Shown here in pieces: positions 42,190-51,697 of a stretch of 64,000 bases of DNA (its first letter is position 1; each line of letters starts with the position of its first letter). The translations under genes were made by a program, and so were the position numbers. Location: the NCBI RefSeq assembly GCF_016924665.1, contig NZ_JAFFJT010000027.1, positions 1 through 64,000 on the forward strand. The letters run 5' to 3'. The notes beneath the pieces were generated by a model. The model made no database searches. It was given only the letters and a program-made list of their open reading frames with translations, and was not told the DNA's origin. This DNA comes from Nocardioides sp. SYSU D00038 (lineage in GTDB: Bacteria; Actinomycetota; Actinomycetes; Propionibacteriales; Nocardioidaceae).

Positions 42190-42751
42190 GCGCCCGCCCC
42201 CGGTGGGAGATCGCGTCCTTGTCCTCGCGCGAGAGCTCGGCGGTCGTGAGCCCGGGGTGGTCGTCGGCGACGAACAGCACGTCGTAGCCGAACCCGCCGC
42301 TGCCGCGCACCTCGCGGATCACCCGGCCGTCCATCCGGCCCTCGACGACGAGCTCGCCGCTGTCGTGCACGAGGGCGACCGCGCAGCGGAAGTGGGCGGT
42401 ACGGCGCTCGTCGGGCACGTCGGCGAGCTGGGCGAGCAGGAGCTCGTTGTTGCGCGCGTCGTCCTTGGGCGGACCGGACCAGCGGGCCGAGAGCACGCCG
42501 GGCATGCCGTTGAGGGCGTCGACGCACAGCCCGGAGTCGTCGGCGACCGTGGGCAGCCCGGTGGCGGTGTGGCCGGCGCGGGCCTTGAGCAGGGCGTTGC
42601 CCTCGAACGTCGGCTCGTCCTCGACCGGCTCGTCGTAGGCCGGCACGTCGTCGAGACCCACGACCTCGATCCCGGGCAGGTGCTCGGCGAGGATCCGCTG
42701 CATCTCCTCGAGCTTCTTGGCGTTGCGCGAGGCGAGGTGGAGCCGGGTCAC
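42134..42751 (-). CDS. rdgB: Non-canonical purine NTP pyrophosphatase
   Basis: 205 residues with the RdgB/HAM1 pattern: [12 protein letters not shown] (substrate loop), the acidic [13 protein letters not shown] metal site and [12 protein letters not shown]. It hydrolyses dITP/XTP to the monophosphate and so cleans the nucleotide pool. The ATG overlaps the rph stop; rph-rdgB order is standard in actinobacteria. The C-terminal 19 residues overlap the convergent BASS gene. Confidence 0.96.
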   Translation of the reverse strand: MTRLHLASRNAKKLEEMQRILAEHLPGIEVVGLDDVPAYDEPVEDEPTFEGNALLKARAGHTATGLPTVADDSGLCVDALNGMPGVLSARWSGPPKDDARNNELLLAQLADVPDERRTAHFRCAVALVHDSGELVVEGRMDGRVIREVRGSGGFGYDVLFVADDHPGLTTAELSREDKDAISHRGRALRELAPQAASLLGGRSSG

Positions 42752-43470
42752 GACTGCGCGAGCGCTTCGTGCTGGAGGCGGGTCAGGTCGGCGCAGCCCT
42801 TCTCGCCGAGCGCCAGCAGCGCGTCGAGCTCGGCGCGCGTAAACGCCGCGCCCTCGGCGGTGCCCTGCACCTCGACGAAGGTGCCCTCGCCGGTCATCAC
42901 GATGTTCATGTCGGTCTCGGCGCGCACGTCCTCCTCGTAGGGCAGGTCGAGGCGGGGCGAGCCGTCGATGATGCCCACCGAGACGGCCGCCACCGAGCCG
43001 GTGAGCGGCTCGCCGGTGAGCGCGCCCGTCGTGCGCAGGTGGGCGACGGCGTCGGCGAGCGCGACGTACGCACCGGTGATCGCGGCGGTGCGGGTGCCGC
43101 CGTCGGCCTGGAGCACGTCGCAGTCGAGCTGGATGGTGTTCTCGCCGAGCGCGGAGTAGTCGATGACCGCCCGCAGCGAGCGGCCGATCAGCCGGCTGAT
43201 CTCGTGGGTGCGACCGCCGATCCGGCCCTTCACCGACTCGCGGTCGGAGCGGGTGTTGGTGGCCGCCGGGAGCATGGCGTACTCCGCGGTGACCCAGCCG
43301 AGCCCCGAGCCCTTGCGCCAGCGCGGCACGCCCTCCGACGCCGACGCCGCGCAGAGCACCCGGGTGCGGCCGAATCCCACCAGCACCGAGCCGGCGGCGT
43401 GGTCGAGCCAGTTGCGGGTGATGGTGATCGGGCGGAGCTCGTCGTCGGCGCGACCGTCGGCACGTGTCAT
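42748..43470 (-). CDS. rph: Ribonuclease PH
   Basis: 240 residues with the phosphorolytic core: [44 protein letters not shown] and [18 protein letters not shown]. It trims tRNA 3' ends using phosphate. It is upstream of and coupled to rdgB. In M. tuberculosis the same pair lies in the murI neighbourhood that reappears at 49-61 kb here. Confidence 0.97.
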   Translation of the reverse strand: MTRADGRADDELRPITITRNWLDHAAGSVLVGFGRTRVLCAASASEGVPRWRKGSGLGWVTAEYAMLPAATNTRSDRESVKGRIGGRTHEISRLIGRSLRAVIDYSALGENTIQLDCDVLQADGGTRTAAITGAYVALADAVAHLRTTGALTGEPLTGSVAAVSVGIIDGSPRLDLPYEEDVRAETDMNIVMTGEGTFVEVQGTAEGAAFTRAELDALLALGEKGCADLTRLQHEALAQS

Positions 43471-43533
43471 GGCGACGAGGCTATCGAGCGGCCGGCGGTC
43501 GGAGGTCGGCGGTCAACGGTCAGCGAGTGCTCG

Positions 43534-44238
43534 CTACCAGCTCAGCGTCGCACCCATCACCAGCAGCGTCCCCGTGCAGGCGTCCAGGTTCGCGGCGGCG
43601 TTGCGCAGCAGCCGCACCACCACCACGTCGCCCGGCACCGCGGCGGCCGGCAGGGCGGCGCGCACGGTCACCCGGCCCAGTCCCGGCGACCGGGGCAGCG
43701 CGGCCAGGTTGCCGCCACCGACGAGCGAGGTGGGGACCGGCTCGGCGCTGGTCCCGGTCCGCAGGTGGTCGGTCGTGGCGATCAGGGACACCACGCACGG
43801 CACGTTGGGCGTGAAGATGTCGAGGGCCACGGTGAGGGGCCGCCCGCGCACGTAGGTCGGCGGCAGCGGCACGACGGCACTCACCGACGGCACGCCGGCG
43901 TCGGCCAGCGGGTGCCCCGTGAAGTCCTCGTTGGCGCTGTGCAGGGCCGAGGCCGGAAGCACCAGCGACCGGAACGCCGTGGCCGGGACGCCGCCCAGCC
44001 GCGCGGAGTCGGGCGCCTGCGCGATGATGTTGTTGGGCAGCCGGCCGGTCTTCCGCGACGTGGCGACCAGCTTGCCGCGTCGCTTCTTCACCGACGCCGA
44101 GGACTTCACGGCGTGCAGCCCGTCGACCTTGTCGGAGTTGACGGCCTTCTTCACCGCCGCGGCGGTGGCGGGAGCGACCAGGCCGATGACCAGGCAGGTC
44201 GCCGCGAGCAGGACGAGCTTCGCGTTGTCACGGATCAT
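43534..44238 (-). CDS. Secreted protein of unknown function
   Basis: 234 residues with a signal peptide at 1-28 (ATA-AA). It is followed by a basic NSDKVDGLHAVKSSA segment, a motif I have seen to be common in exported actinobacterial proteins, and a beta-rich C-terminal domain containing two Cys (PCVVSL; DACTGTLL). No catalytic motif. Single gene downstream of rph on the other side of a short gap. Confidence 0.7.
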   Translation of the reverse strand: MIRDNAKLVLLAATCLVIGLVAPATAAAVKKAVNSDKVDGLHAVKSSASVKKRRGKLVATSRKTGRLPNNIIAQAPDSARLGGVPATAFRSLVLPASALHSANEDFTGHPLADAGVPSVSAVVPLPPTYVRGRPLTVALDIFTPNVPCVVSLIATTDHLRTGTSAEPVPTSLVGGGNLAALPRSPGLGRVTVRAALPAAAVPGDVVVVRLLRNAAANLDACTGTLLVMGATLSW

Positions 44239-44371
44239 GGCCGAACGCTAGACCTGTCCGGGGGTCGCCGTCGCCCCTCGCCGACCATTCCCGGCCCGGT
44301 CACGGGTCTGGTCGTGGCCCGGGGCAACCGACGACCGGCCCGCTCCGGTCAGGAGGGTGGAAGGAGGCCAC

Positions 44372-44894
44372 ATGGACACGTCCCGACGGGACACCGAGTT
44401 CACCGCGTTCGTGGTCGCCCACCGCACCGACCTGGTCCGGATGGCGACCCTGCTCACCACCGGGGACCCGGCGTGGGCCGAGGACCTCGTGCAGGGCACG
44501 CTGACCCGGCTCTACCTCGCCTGGCCGAAGGTGCGGCGAGCAGACAACCCGGTCGGTTACGCGCGGCGCAGCCTGACGAACCTCTTCGTCGACGAGAGCC
44601 GACGGGCCCACCGGAGGCGGGAGGCCACCACGGCCGACCCGGCGCTGGCCGGGCCCGAGCCCCGCTCGTCCGCACCCGACCCCGACCTGCGGGCGGCGGT
44701 GCTGGCCGCGCTGCGCGACCTCGCACCCCGGCAGCGGGCGGTGGTCGTCCTGCGGCACTGGGTCGACCTCGACGTCGCCGAGACCGCGCGGGTGCTCGAC
44801 CGGCACCGTGAAGTCCCAGAACGCCAAGGCCCTCGACCACCTGCGGCGCACCCTCGCGCCTCAGCTGCGACCCCTCACCCTGGAGATGCCATGA
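44372..44894 (+). pseudogene. ECF sigma factor (SigE-like family), frameshifted in region 4
   Basis: The ATG at 44372 follows aaggagg. Region 2 (FVVAHRTDLVRMATLLTTGD then AEDLVQGTLTRLYLAW) and the region-4 start (DLAPRQRAVVVLRHWVDLDV) are intact up to RVLD at about 44800. Recognition-helix coding then continues in another frame (TGTVKSQNAKALDHLRRTL) to TGA at 44892-44894, overlapping the next ATG as in an intact operon. A second copy of tgctcgac at this point would restore the frame. In the actual frame translation runs on into the downstream gene. Read as a disrupted sigma gene, a slippage state, or a sequencing error. Confidence 0.72.
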
Positions 44895-45532
44895 CCGACC
44901 TGCACCGCACCCTCGACCTCGCCGCCGGCACCGGCGGCGACGCCCCCGCCGCCGACGCCGACCTGGCCCGCGCCCGGCAGGCGCTCGTGCACCGCCGTCG
45001 CCGGCGCTACACCGGCGGCCTCGCCGCGCTCGCGCTCGTGGCCGTGGGCTCGGTGGGCGTCACGGTCGCCGTGAGCAACGACGACCCGGCCGGACCGGCC
45101 GCCACTCCCCCCACGACCCCGCCCGCCGCCGACCCCGGGGTGCGCCTGGTCGCGGAGTCCTTCGACGCGGCGCCGTACACCTTCGGCCTCACGCCCGAGG
45201 GGTGGTCGGTGCAGGCGAGCAACGACTTCGGCGTCGTCATCGCGCCCGACGACGGGTCGGTCGACGACAACCCCGACAGCTTCCTCGGCAAGCTGGTGGT
45301 CATGTTCGACGCCAACCCGCTCGGCGACGGCCGGGTGGAGCACGACGGCCGCACGTTCAGCATCCGCGGCGACAGCGACCACACGACGATCTCGACCCGC
45401 ACGCTGCCCGGCGAGCCGGAGGGCGTGGTGCGGATCCAGTACCCCGACTCCGCCGGCTGGTCGGAGGAGTCGATGCTCGACTTCCTCGGCAGCGTGCACG
45501 TCGGTGAGGGCGCACGGCAGAGCGTCGGCTGA
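44891..45532 (+). CDS. Membrane protein partner of the ECF sigma (putative anti-sigma)
   Basis: 213 residues: a cytoplasmic N-terminus (about 1-37) ending RRRRRYTGG, one membrane helix (LAALALVAVGSVGVTVAV), a Thr/Pro linker and an extracytoplasmic beta domain. Position directly after an ECF sigma gene, with the ATG sharing bases with the sigma gene's ancestral TGA, suggests an anti-sigma or sensor. No zinc anti-sigma HxxxCxxC motif is present. Because of the upstream frameshift the frame is continuous with the sigma gene from 44372. Confidence 0.7.
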   Translation: MTDLHRTLDLAAGTGGDAPAADADLARARQALVHRRRRRYTGGLAALALVAVGSVGVTVAVSNDDPAGPAATPPTTPPAADPGVRLVAESFDAAPYTFGLTPEGWSVQASNDFGVVIAPDDGSVDDNPDSFLGKLVVMFDANPLGDGRVEHDGRTFSIRGDSDHTTISTRTLPGEPEGVVRIQYPDSAGWSEESMLDFLGSVHVGEGARQSVG

Positions 45533-45601
45533 CCCTGCTCCCGCGGACCGGCCGCCGTCGGACCCATCCGGTCCGGGGGCGGCTCCGAACACCACACGAG
45601 C

Positions 45602-45638
45602 GCCGGACGCGACCCACCACGGAGAGGTCGCGCCCGGC
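45602..45638. terminator. Hairpin between convergent genes
   Basis: 13-bp arms (gccggacgcgacc / ggtcgcgcccggc) with one mismatch and an 11-base loop, between the putative anti-sigma gene and the ABC-2 permease gene. Confidence 0.65.
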
Positions 45639-45671
45639 GTTCGGTGCTCGGTGCTTGGTGCTCCGCGCTCG

Positions 45672-46469
45672 CTACTTGAACTCGGTGCGCAGCAGGCGCA
45701 TCACGCCCAGCACCAGTGGGATCACCAACCAGATGAAGCCCGAGGTGGCGATCTGCGCCCACTCCTCGCCCGAGGGCACGTAGTCGCCCTCGAACAACGG
45801 CACCTGGGCGGTGTTGAACTCGATCCACGGCGCGATCCGGTCGAAGCCGTCACTGAGCGCGGACAGGAACCCCACCGCGACGGGCAGGATGATCGTGTAG
45901 GCGAAGTAGGCCACGATCGCGCCCGGGGTGCTCATCAGCAACGTCGCGATGGCGAAGCCCACGAGGACGCCGATGGCGTTGGCGAGCACGAAGCCGTTGA
46001 AGACCAGGTTGCCGTCGACCGACCAGTCGGCGTCGGCACCGGTGGCGATGGCGATCGCGTTGGCGACGACCGCCATCACCGCGGCCAGCACCATGACGGT
46101 GGCGGCGAGCGTCGCGCCGGCGAGGAACTTGGCCACCACCACCCGCGAGCGGCGGGGCTCGAGGGTGAAGGTCACCAGGCCGTTGCGCTGGCTGGCCTCG
46201 CTGGTCACCAGCATGATGATGATGATCGGCATGAAGTAGCCGAGCACGCCGCCGGCGATCGACAGGAAGTTGTCGAACTGCTTGAAGCTGTCGGTCGCGA
46301 CCAGGGCCACGATCACGAGGACGACCAGGACCAGGCCGACGATCGAGGTCGTGAACCAGAAGCCGGCACGGGTGTCGAGGGCCTTGCGGACCTCCACCTT
46401 CGCCAGCCGCAGCATCGAGACCTGGGGCGTCGACGCGAGGTCGAGGATCTGGGGGGCGGTGGCACTCAT
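45672..46469 (-). CDS. ABC-2 exporter permease
   Basis: 265 residues with six predicted helices and a large loop. It has the ABC-2 feature SEASQRNGLVTFTLEPRRSRVVVAKFLAG at the cytoplasmic loop that meets the ATPase. ATGA overlap with the ATPase gene. It probably exports a drug, lipid or peptide; the divergent two-component system nearby is a likely regulator. Confidence 0.88.
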   Translation of the reverse strand: MSATAPQILDLASTPQVSMLRLAKVEVRKALDTRAGFWFTTSIVGLVLVVLVIVALVATDSFKQFDNFLSIAGGVLGYFMPIIIIMLVTSEASQRNGLVTFTLEPRRSRVVVAKFLAGATLAATVMVLAAVMAVVANAIAIATGADADWSVDGNLVFNGFVLANAIGVLVGFAIATLLMSTPGAIVAYFAYTIILPVAVGFLSALSDGFDRIAPWIEFNTAQVPLFEGDYVPSGEEWAQIATSGFIWLVIPLVLGVMRLLRTEFK

Positions 46470-47380
46470 GCCTGGACTCCTTCGGGGATGTCGTCGCGCT
46501 GGGTGGCCGAGGTGAGCTCGAGGAACAGGTCCTCGAGGCCGCCGTCACCCGCGCGAAGGTCGGTGAGGACGATCGTGTTGTCGGCGGCGACCCGGCCCAC
46601 CTCGACCGCGGGGGCCTCGACGCGCAGGCCGGAGCCGGCCGTCGTGACCGCGAAGCCCTTGCGCTGCAGCGCCTCGGCGAGCAGCGTGTTGTCGAGCGAG
46701 GTCACCAGCGTGGCCTGCTGCTTGGCGCCGCTCAGCAGCTGCTCCTTGTTGCCCTGGGCCACGATCCGGCCCCCGCCGATGAGGATCATCTCGTCGGCGA
46801 TCAGCTCGACCTCGTTGAGGAGGTGGCTCGAGAGCAGCACGGTGCCGCCGCGGTCGGCGTAGGACTTCAGCAGCTGGCGCATCCACCGGATGCCGGCGGG
46901 GTCGAGCCCGTTGGCCGGCTCGTCGAGGATCAGCACCGAGGGGTCACCCAGCAGCGCGTGCGCGATGCCCAGGCGCTGCTTCATGCCGAGCGAGTAGTTG
47001 CGCAGCCGGCGCTTGGACTCGGCGTCGCTGAGCGAGACCAGCGCGAGCATCTCGTCGACCCGGCTGGCCGGCAGGCCCATGGTCTCGGCGCCGATGGTCA
47101 GGATCTCGCGGCCGGTGCGGCCGGCGTGCTGGGCCGAGGCGTCGAGCAGGACGCCGACGTGACGGCCCGGGTTGGGGATGTCGTGGTAGTCGTGGCCGCC
47201 GATCGTGACCGACCCGCTCGTCGCCACGGTCAGCCCGACCATCACCCGCATCGTCGTGGTCTTGCCCGCACCGTTGGGCCCGAGGAACCCGGTGACGCGC
47301 CCGGGCTGGCAGCTGAAGCTGACGTCGTCGACGGCGGTGAAGCCGCCGTACTTCTTCGTGAGTCGTTCGACCTTGATCAT
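46466..47380 (-). CDS. ABC-2 exporter ATP-binding protein
   Basis: 304 residues with Walker A GPNGAGKTTTMRVMVGL, signature NYSLGMKQRLGIAHALL, Walker B VLILDEPANGLDPAGI and the H-loop SSHLLNEVE. The SLGMKQRLGIA signature and ANGLDP block are typical of bacitracin/lantibiotic-immunity-like exporters. ATG at 47380; 129 bases from the divergent histidine kinase gene. Confidence 0.92.
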   Translation of the reverse strand: MIKVERLTKKYGGFTAVDDVSFSCQPGRVTGFLGPNGAGKTTTMRVMVGLTVATSGSVTIGGHDYHDIPNPGRHVGVLLDASAQHAGRTGREILTIGAETMGLPASRVDEMLALVSLSDAESKRRLRNYSLGMKQRLGIAHALLGDPSVLILDEPANGLDPAGIRWMRQLLKSYADRGGTVLLSSHLLNEVELIADEMILIGGGRIVAQGNKEQLLSGAKQQATLVTSLDNTLLAEALQRKGFAVTTAGSGLRVEAPAVEVGRVAADNTIVLTDLRAGDGGLEDLFLELTSATQRDDIPEGVQA

Positions 47381-47509
47381 GGGCCCAGCCTGCCCGGTCA
47401 CGGGCGCCGGCACATCGGTCAGCGGTACGGGACGGCACCGACCAAAGTAGGTGTGTCGCGAGACCCGGGGCTCCTGCGCGGGCGCTACGGCGCCGCCTAG
47501 CCTGCAGGG

Positions 47510-48670
47510 GTGCAGCGACCCACGCCCGAGGAGTACCAGCCGCGCCTGTCGGCGTGGGGGCACGGGTGGCGCACCGCGCTGGTGCTGTCGATCAGCCTCG
47601 TCGTGTGGTTCACCATCGCCGAGCGGCAGAGCGAGGAGATGTTCGTCCTCGACGTCGCGCTGGGTCTGCCGTGCGTGGCGCTGGTCTACTTCCGGCGTCG
47701 GTGGCCGATGCGGGTCGCCCTGGTGACCGCCGTGCTCAGCGCCGTCTCGTCGCTGGCCGCGGGACCGGCGACGCTGGCGGCGGTCTCGCTCGCCACCCGG
47801 CGTCGCTGGCCGCAGGTGCTGGTCATCTCGGCGGTCAGCCTCGTGGCGGCCTGGGGGTTCACCGAGGTGCAGCCCGCGACCGACGAGGAGCCGTTCTGGC
47901 TGATCACCTCCACCAACGTCATCTTCGTCGCCGCGGTGATGGCCTGGGGCATGTACGTCGGGTCGCGGCGCGAGCTGATCTGGACGCTGCGCAACCGCGC
48001 CGAGCGGGCCGAGGCCGAGCAGGAGCTGCGCGTCGAGCAGAGCCGCGGCAACGAGCGCGCCCGGATCGCCCGCGAGATGCACGACGTGCTGGCCCACCGG
48101 ATCTCGCAGATCGCCATGCACGCAGGCGCCCTGAGCTACCGCGAGGACCTCACCCCCGAGCAGGTGCGCGACTCCGCGGGGGTGATCCAGGAGAAGGCCC
48201 ACGAGGCGCTGACCGACCTGCGCGGCGTCCTCGGCGTGCTGCGCGACCGGCAGGGCGACCCGGCCGCCGCCCCGCAGCCCACCTGGTGCGACCTGCCCAC
48301 CCTGGCCGAGGACGCGCGCCGCTCCGGCCTCAACGTCGAGCTGCACGACCGGGTCGAGGGCGGGCCGGTGCCCGACGTGCTCGGTCGCACCGTCTACCGG
48401 ATCGTCCAGGAGGGCATGACCAACGCCCAGAAGCACGCCCCGGGCGCGGCGCTGACGATCCTGCTCACGGGCTCGCCCGACGAGGGCATCCACGTCGAGC
48501 TGCGCAACCCGCTCGGCTTCGGGCGCAGCACCACCCCGGGCGCCGGGCTCGGGCTGATCGGGCTCAGCGAGCGCGCCGAGCTGCGCGGCGGCCGGCTCGA
48601 GCACCGCATCGAGCGGCGCCCCGACGGGCCGCTGTTCGTCCTCAGCGGCTGGATACCGTGGGCCGCATGA
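47510..48670 (+). CDS. NarL-class sensor histidine kinase
   Basis: 386 residues. Four or five membrane helices in the first 150 residues form a membrane sensor without a large outside domain. The dimerisation helix holds the phospho-acceptor His191 (REMHDVLAHRIS), and the ATPase follows (NAQKHAPGA, GAGLGLIGLSERAELRGG). GTG start. ATGA overlap with its response regulator. It is divergent from the ABC-2 exporter it probably controls. Confidence 0.92.
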   Translation: MQRPTPEEYQPRLSAWGHGWRTALVLSISLVVWFTIAERQSEEMFVLDVALGLPCVALVYFRRRWPMRVALVTAVLSAVSSLAAGPATLAAVSLATRRRWPQVLVISAVSLVAAWGFTEVQPATDEEPFWLITSTNVIFVAAVMAWGMYVGSRRELIWTLRNRAERAEAEQELRVEQSRGNERARIAREMHDVLAHRISQIAMHAGALSYREDLTPEQVRDSAGVIQEKAHEALTDLRGVLGVLRDRQGDPAAAPQPTWCDLPTLAEDARRSGLNVELHDRVEGGPVPDVLGRTVYRIVQEGMTNAQKHAPGAALTILLTGSPDEGIHVELRNPLGFGRSTTPGAGLGLIGLSERAELRGGRLEHRIERRPDGPLFVLSGWIPWAA

Positions 48671-49332
48671 CCGAGCCGCCCGTCCGGGTCCTCCTCGTCG
48701 ACGACGACCCGTTGGTCCGCTCGGCCCTCGCGCTGATGCTCGGCGGCCAGTCCGACCTCCAGGTGGTCGGCGAGGCCGCGACCGGGCGCGAGGGTGTCGA
48801 CCGGGTGGCGGAGCTGGGCCCCACCGTGGTGCTGATGGACATCCGGATGCCCGTGCTCAACGGCCTCGAGGCGACCCGGCTCCTGCACAGCCGCCCCGAC
48901 CCGCCCCACGTGATCGTGCTGACGACGTTCGACGCCGACGACCTGGTGGTCGAGGCGTTGGGCGCTGGTGCCGACGGGTTCCTGCTCAAGGACACCCCTC
49001 CCGCGCAGATCGTCGAGGCCATCCGCACCGTGGCCAACGGCGACCCGATGCTCTCCCCCTCGGTCACCCGCACGCTGATCGACCGGCTCCGCACCACCGG
49101 CCCCGTCGACGACCGCGCCGCCGTCGCCGAGCGCCGGCTCGCGCTGCTCACCGAGCGCGAGCGCGAGGTCGCCCTCGCCGTGGGCCGCGGACTCAGCAAC
49201 GCCGAGATCGCCGCCGAGCTGCACCTCTCGGTGCCGACGGTGAAGGCCCACGTCTCGAAGCTGTTCGAGAAGATCCAGGTCACCAACCGGGTCCAGATCG
49301 CGATCTGCGTGCACGACGCCGGGCTGGTCTGA
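48667..49332 (+). CDS. NarL/LuxR-type response regulator
   Basis: 221 residues. The receiver has acidic pocket Asp12-Asp13, phospho-acceptor Asp58 (LMDIRMP) and Lys in FLLKD. The LuxR-type HTH follows (LTEREREVALAVGRGLSNAE then SVPTVKAHVSKLF). It is the partner of the preceding kinase; the likely target is the divergent exporter promoter (47381-47509). Confidence 0.94.
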   Translation: MTEPPVRVLLVDDDPLVRSALALMLGGQSDLQVVGEAATGREGVDRVAELGPTVVLMDIRMPVLNGLEATRLLHSRPDPPHVIVLTTFDADDLVVEALGAGADGFLLKDTPPAQIVEAIRTVANGDPMLSPSVTRTLIDRLRTTGPVDDRAAVAERRLALLTEREREVALAVGRGLSNAEIAAELHLSVPTVKAHVSKLFEKIQVTNRVQIAICVHDAGLV

Positions 49333-49342
49333 GGCGCGTCCG

Positions 49343-49428
49343 GAATCCCCGGTCGACCGGGGGTGCTGGGAGCTGTCGGGCATGGCCATGCCCGACAACA
49401 CAGGGAACCGCCGGTCAACCGGGGATTC
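49343..49428. repeat. Nested palindromic element
   Basis: Outer arms 49343-49360 and 49411-49428 (18 bp, one mismatch, gaatccccggtcgaccgg type) enclose a perfect 24-bp palindrome at 49374-49397 centred on catggccatg. The left arm is itself part of a 16-bp palindrome, ccccggtcgaccgggg. It lies between convergent genes and may terminate both, but is far more elaborate than the other terminators here. Confidence 0.75.
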
Positions 49429-49458
49429 GAGCGCCCCGGCGGGCTGCCCCCAGGCGCC

Positions 49459-50232
49459 TCAGCCGTGGAGCTCGTAGACCGCCCCGGGCCGCGCGAGCTC
49501 GATGGGCCCGGAGTAGACGGCGGTGGCCTCGGCGAGCATCCCCTGCGGGTCGAACCAGGGCGGGATGTGGGTGAGCACCAGTCGGCGGGCACCGGAGCGG
49601 ACGGCGACGCCGCCGCAGTCGGTGCCGGTGAGGTGGAGGTTCGCGGGGTTGTCGTCGCCGTCGCGGAACGACGCCTCGGCCAGCAGCAGGTCGGCGTCGG
49701 CGGCGAGCCGGTCGAGCGCCTCGCAGGGGCCGGTGTCGCCGCTGTAGGCCAGCGCGGCACCGTCGCACTCCACGCGCAGCCCGTAGGCCTCGACGGGGTG
49801 GTCGACCGGAACCGCCTCGACCCGGAACGGGCCGACCTGCACCGGCTCGCCCCAGACCCGGAAGTCGAACTCCTCGCGCATGCCCGGCTCCTCGGGCAGG
49901 TCGTAGGCGCGGGCCATCCGGCCGGCGGTGTCGCTGGGCCCCCAGACCGGGATCACCGGCGCGTGGCCGTCGGGGTGGTAGCGGCGCAGGACGTGGTAGC
50001 CGCAGAGGTCGAGGCAGTGGTCGGCGTGCAGGTGGCTGAGCAGCACGGCATCGATGGCGAGCGGGTCGGCGTAGCGCTGGAGCTGGCCGAGCGCGCCGTT
50101 GCCGAGGTCCATCAGCACCCGCCAGGTGCGCGGCCCGGTGCCGTCGTCGTGCTCGGCCTCGAGCAGGTAGCAGCTGGCTGACGACTCCGGCCCGGGGTAG
50201 GACCCCGAGCAGCCCACGACGGTGAGCCTCAT
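49459..50232 (-). CDS. MBL-fold hydrolase, Rv1339-like (cyclic-nucleotide phosphodiesterase family)
   Basis: 257 residues with the metallo-beta-lactamase motif SHLHADH (His67, His69, Asp71, His72), later metal ligands in PVDHPVEAYGL and SGDTG, and THIPPW near the end. Its place beside murI in a cysM-mec-clpS neighbourhood matches Rv1339 of M. tuberculosis, an atypical phosphodiesterase reported to lower cAMP. Function by synteny; activity not shown. Confidence 0.88.
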   Translation of the reverse strand: MRLTVVGCSGSYPGPESSASCYLLEAEHDDGTGPRTWRVLMDLGNGALGQLQRYADPLAIDAVLLSHLHADHCLDLCGYHVLRRYHPDGHAPVIPVWGPSDTAGRMARAYDLPEEPGMREEFDFRVWGEPVQVGPFRVEAVPVDHPVEAYGLRVECDGAALAYSGDTGPCEALDRLAADADLLLAEASFRDGDDNPANLHLTGTDCGGVAVRSGARRLVLTHIPPWFDPQGMLAEATAVYSGPIELARPGAVYELHG

Positions 50233-50323
50233 GCCCGGCCCCTGTCGGACCTCGTGCCGGACCTCGTGCCCGTGCCAGCCCTCATGCCTGCCCCCTCGTC
50301 GGCTGCCCCGCCGTCCCCGACCC

Positions 50324-51148
50324 TCACACCGGTCCCCGAAGTCCGCCGGCGTACTGCCGGGCCTCGACCATCTCCGCCCCCAGGAACCGGCGGCCGATCG
50401 TCTCGAACTCCGCCGGGGAGCCCGTGGTCGAGAACGAGTACGACGGCTCGCCGGACTCGCGCATCAGGCCGGTCGTGGCCAGCATCCGGTAGACGTCCTT
50501 GGCGCACTCCTCGGCGCTGCTCACCAGGGTGACGCCGTCGCCCATCACGTAGGAGATGACGCCGGTGAGCAGGGGGTAGTGGGTGCAGCCCAGCACCAGG
50601 GTGTCGACACCGGCCTCGGTGAGCGGGTCGAGGTAGTCGTGGGCCGCCGCGAGCAGCTCGTCGCCGGCGGTGACGCCGGCCTCGACGAAGTCGACGAACG
50701 ACGGGCAGGCGCGGGTGAGGAGCTCGACGTGCGGCGCGGCGGCGAAGGCGTCGTCGTAGGCCAGCGACTCCGCGGTGGCGCGGGTGCAGATCACGCCGAT
50801 CCGACCGTTGCGGGTCGCGGCGACCGCGCGGCGGGCCGCGGGGAGGATCACCTCCACCACCGGCACGTCGTAGCGCTCCCGGGCGTCGCGCAGCATCGCG
50901 GCGCTGGCGGAGTTGCAGGCGATGACGAGCGCCTTCACGCCCTCCTCGACCAGGTGGTCGAGGCACTCCAGGGCGTACTCGCGGACCTCGCCGATCGGCT
51001 TGGGGCCGTAGGGCTGCCGGGCGGTGTCGCCGACGTAGCGGATCGACTCGTGGGGCAGCTGGTCGATCACCGACCTGGCCACGGTGAGCCCCCCGAACCC
51101 GGAGTCGAAGATGCCGATCGGCGCGTCGGTCGACGCGGTGGGGGTCAC
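50324..51148 (-). CDS. murI: Glutamate racemase
   Basis: 274 residues that convert L- to D-glutamate for peptidoglycan. The two catalytic Cys are Cys78 (IACNSASA) and Cys188 (LGCTHYPLL). [15 protein letters not shown] is the conserved N-terminus. The GTG at 51148 is chosen; another GTG three codons earlier is possible. It lies upstream of the MBL gene as in mycobacteria, with 91 bases between. Confidence 0.96.
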   Translation of the reverse strand: MTPTASTDAPIGIFDSGFGGLTVARSVIDQLPHESIRYVGDTARQPYGPKPIGEVREYALECLDHLVEEGVKALVIACNSASAAMLRDARERYDVPVVEVILPAARRAVAATRNGRIGVICTRATAESLAYDDAFAAAPHVELLTRACPSFVDFVEAGVTAGDELLAAAHDYLDPLTEAGVDTLVLGCTHYPLLTGVISYVMGDGVTLVSSAEECAKDVYRMLATTGLMRESGEPSYSFSTTGSPAEFETIGRRFLGAEMVEARQYAGGLRGPV

Positions 51149-51210
51149 GGGCGGCACAAGAGCCAAGGCTAGGCCATCGCCCCCGGCGCATCGAGGCGTC
51201 GAGAGGTGGG

Positions 51211-51594
51211 TCACGCCCCGCGCGCCGGGCCGCGGGCGAGCATCTCGCCGGCGTGGTCGGCGACCCAGCCCAGCAGTGGCACCAGGTGGTCGGCGAGCTC
51301 GCGCCCGAGCGGGGTGAGCGAGTACTCCACGTGCGGGGGTACGACGGGTCGCGCCTCGCGCAGCACCAGCCCGTCGTCCTCGAGCTGGCGCAGGGTCTGG
51401 GCGAGCATCTTCTCGCTGACGCCCTCGGCCCGACGGCGCAGCTCGCTCCAGCGCAGGGCGTCGCCGTCGGACAGCGCGGCCAGCAGCAGCGGCGCCCACC
51501 GGCTCATGACGTGGTCGAGCACGGTGCGGGTCGGGCAGCCGGCAGTGAAGTCGCCGTCTCGGAACGCCGACGCGAGGGGGGTGCTTACCTGCAT
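51211..51594 (-). CDS. HxlR-family transcriptional regulator
   Basis: 127 residues with a winged helix of HxlR type: [19 protein letters not shown], then [29 protein letters not shown], then [15 protein letters not shown] conserved Cys at residue 20 often senses oxidants or electrophiles in this family. Divergent from an NmrA-type oxidoreductase, a common regulator-target pairing, with an operator-like repeat between them. Confidence 0.92.
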   Translation of the reverse strand: MQVSTPLASAFRDGDFTAGCPTRTVLDHVMSRWAPLLLAALSDGDALRWSELRRRAEGVSEKMLAQTLRQLEDDGLVLREARPVVPPHVEYSLTPLGRELADHLVPLLGWVADHAGEMLARGPARGA

Positions 51595-51597
51595 GCC

Positions 51598-51622
51598 AGT
51601 ACCTTACTTCAAAGTTGGTACT
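51598..51622. promoter_or_regulatory. Operator-like repeat AGTACC-N13-GGTACT
   Basis: An inverted repeat 4 bases ahead of the HxlR gene start and 76 bases from the divergent oxidoreductase gene. Half-site spacing fits an HxlR dimer on neighbouring grooves. Confidence 0.6.
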
Positions 51623-51697
51623 AACTCACGGGAAGTATCGCGGCCGGGTCCCGGTTGGGGCGGGTGACACCCACCTACGACCGATCGGAACCAGCTC

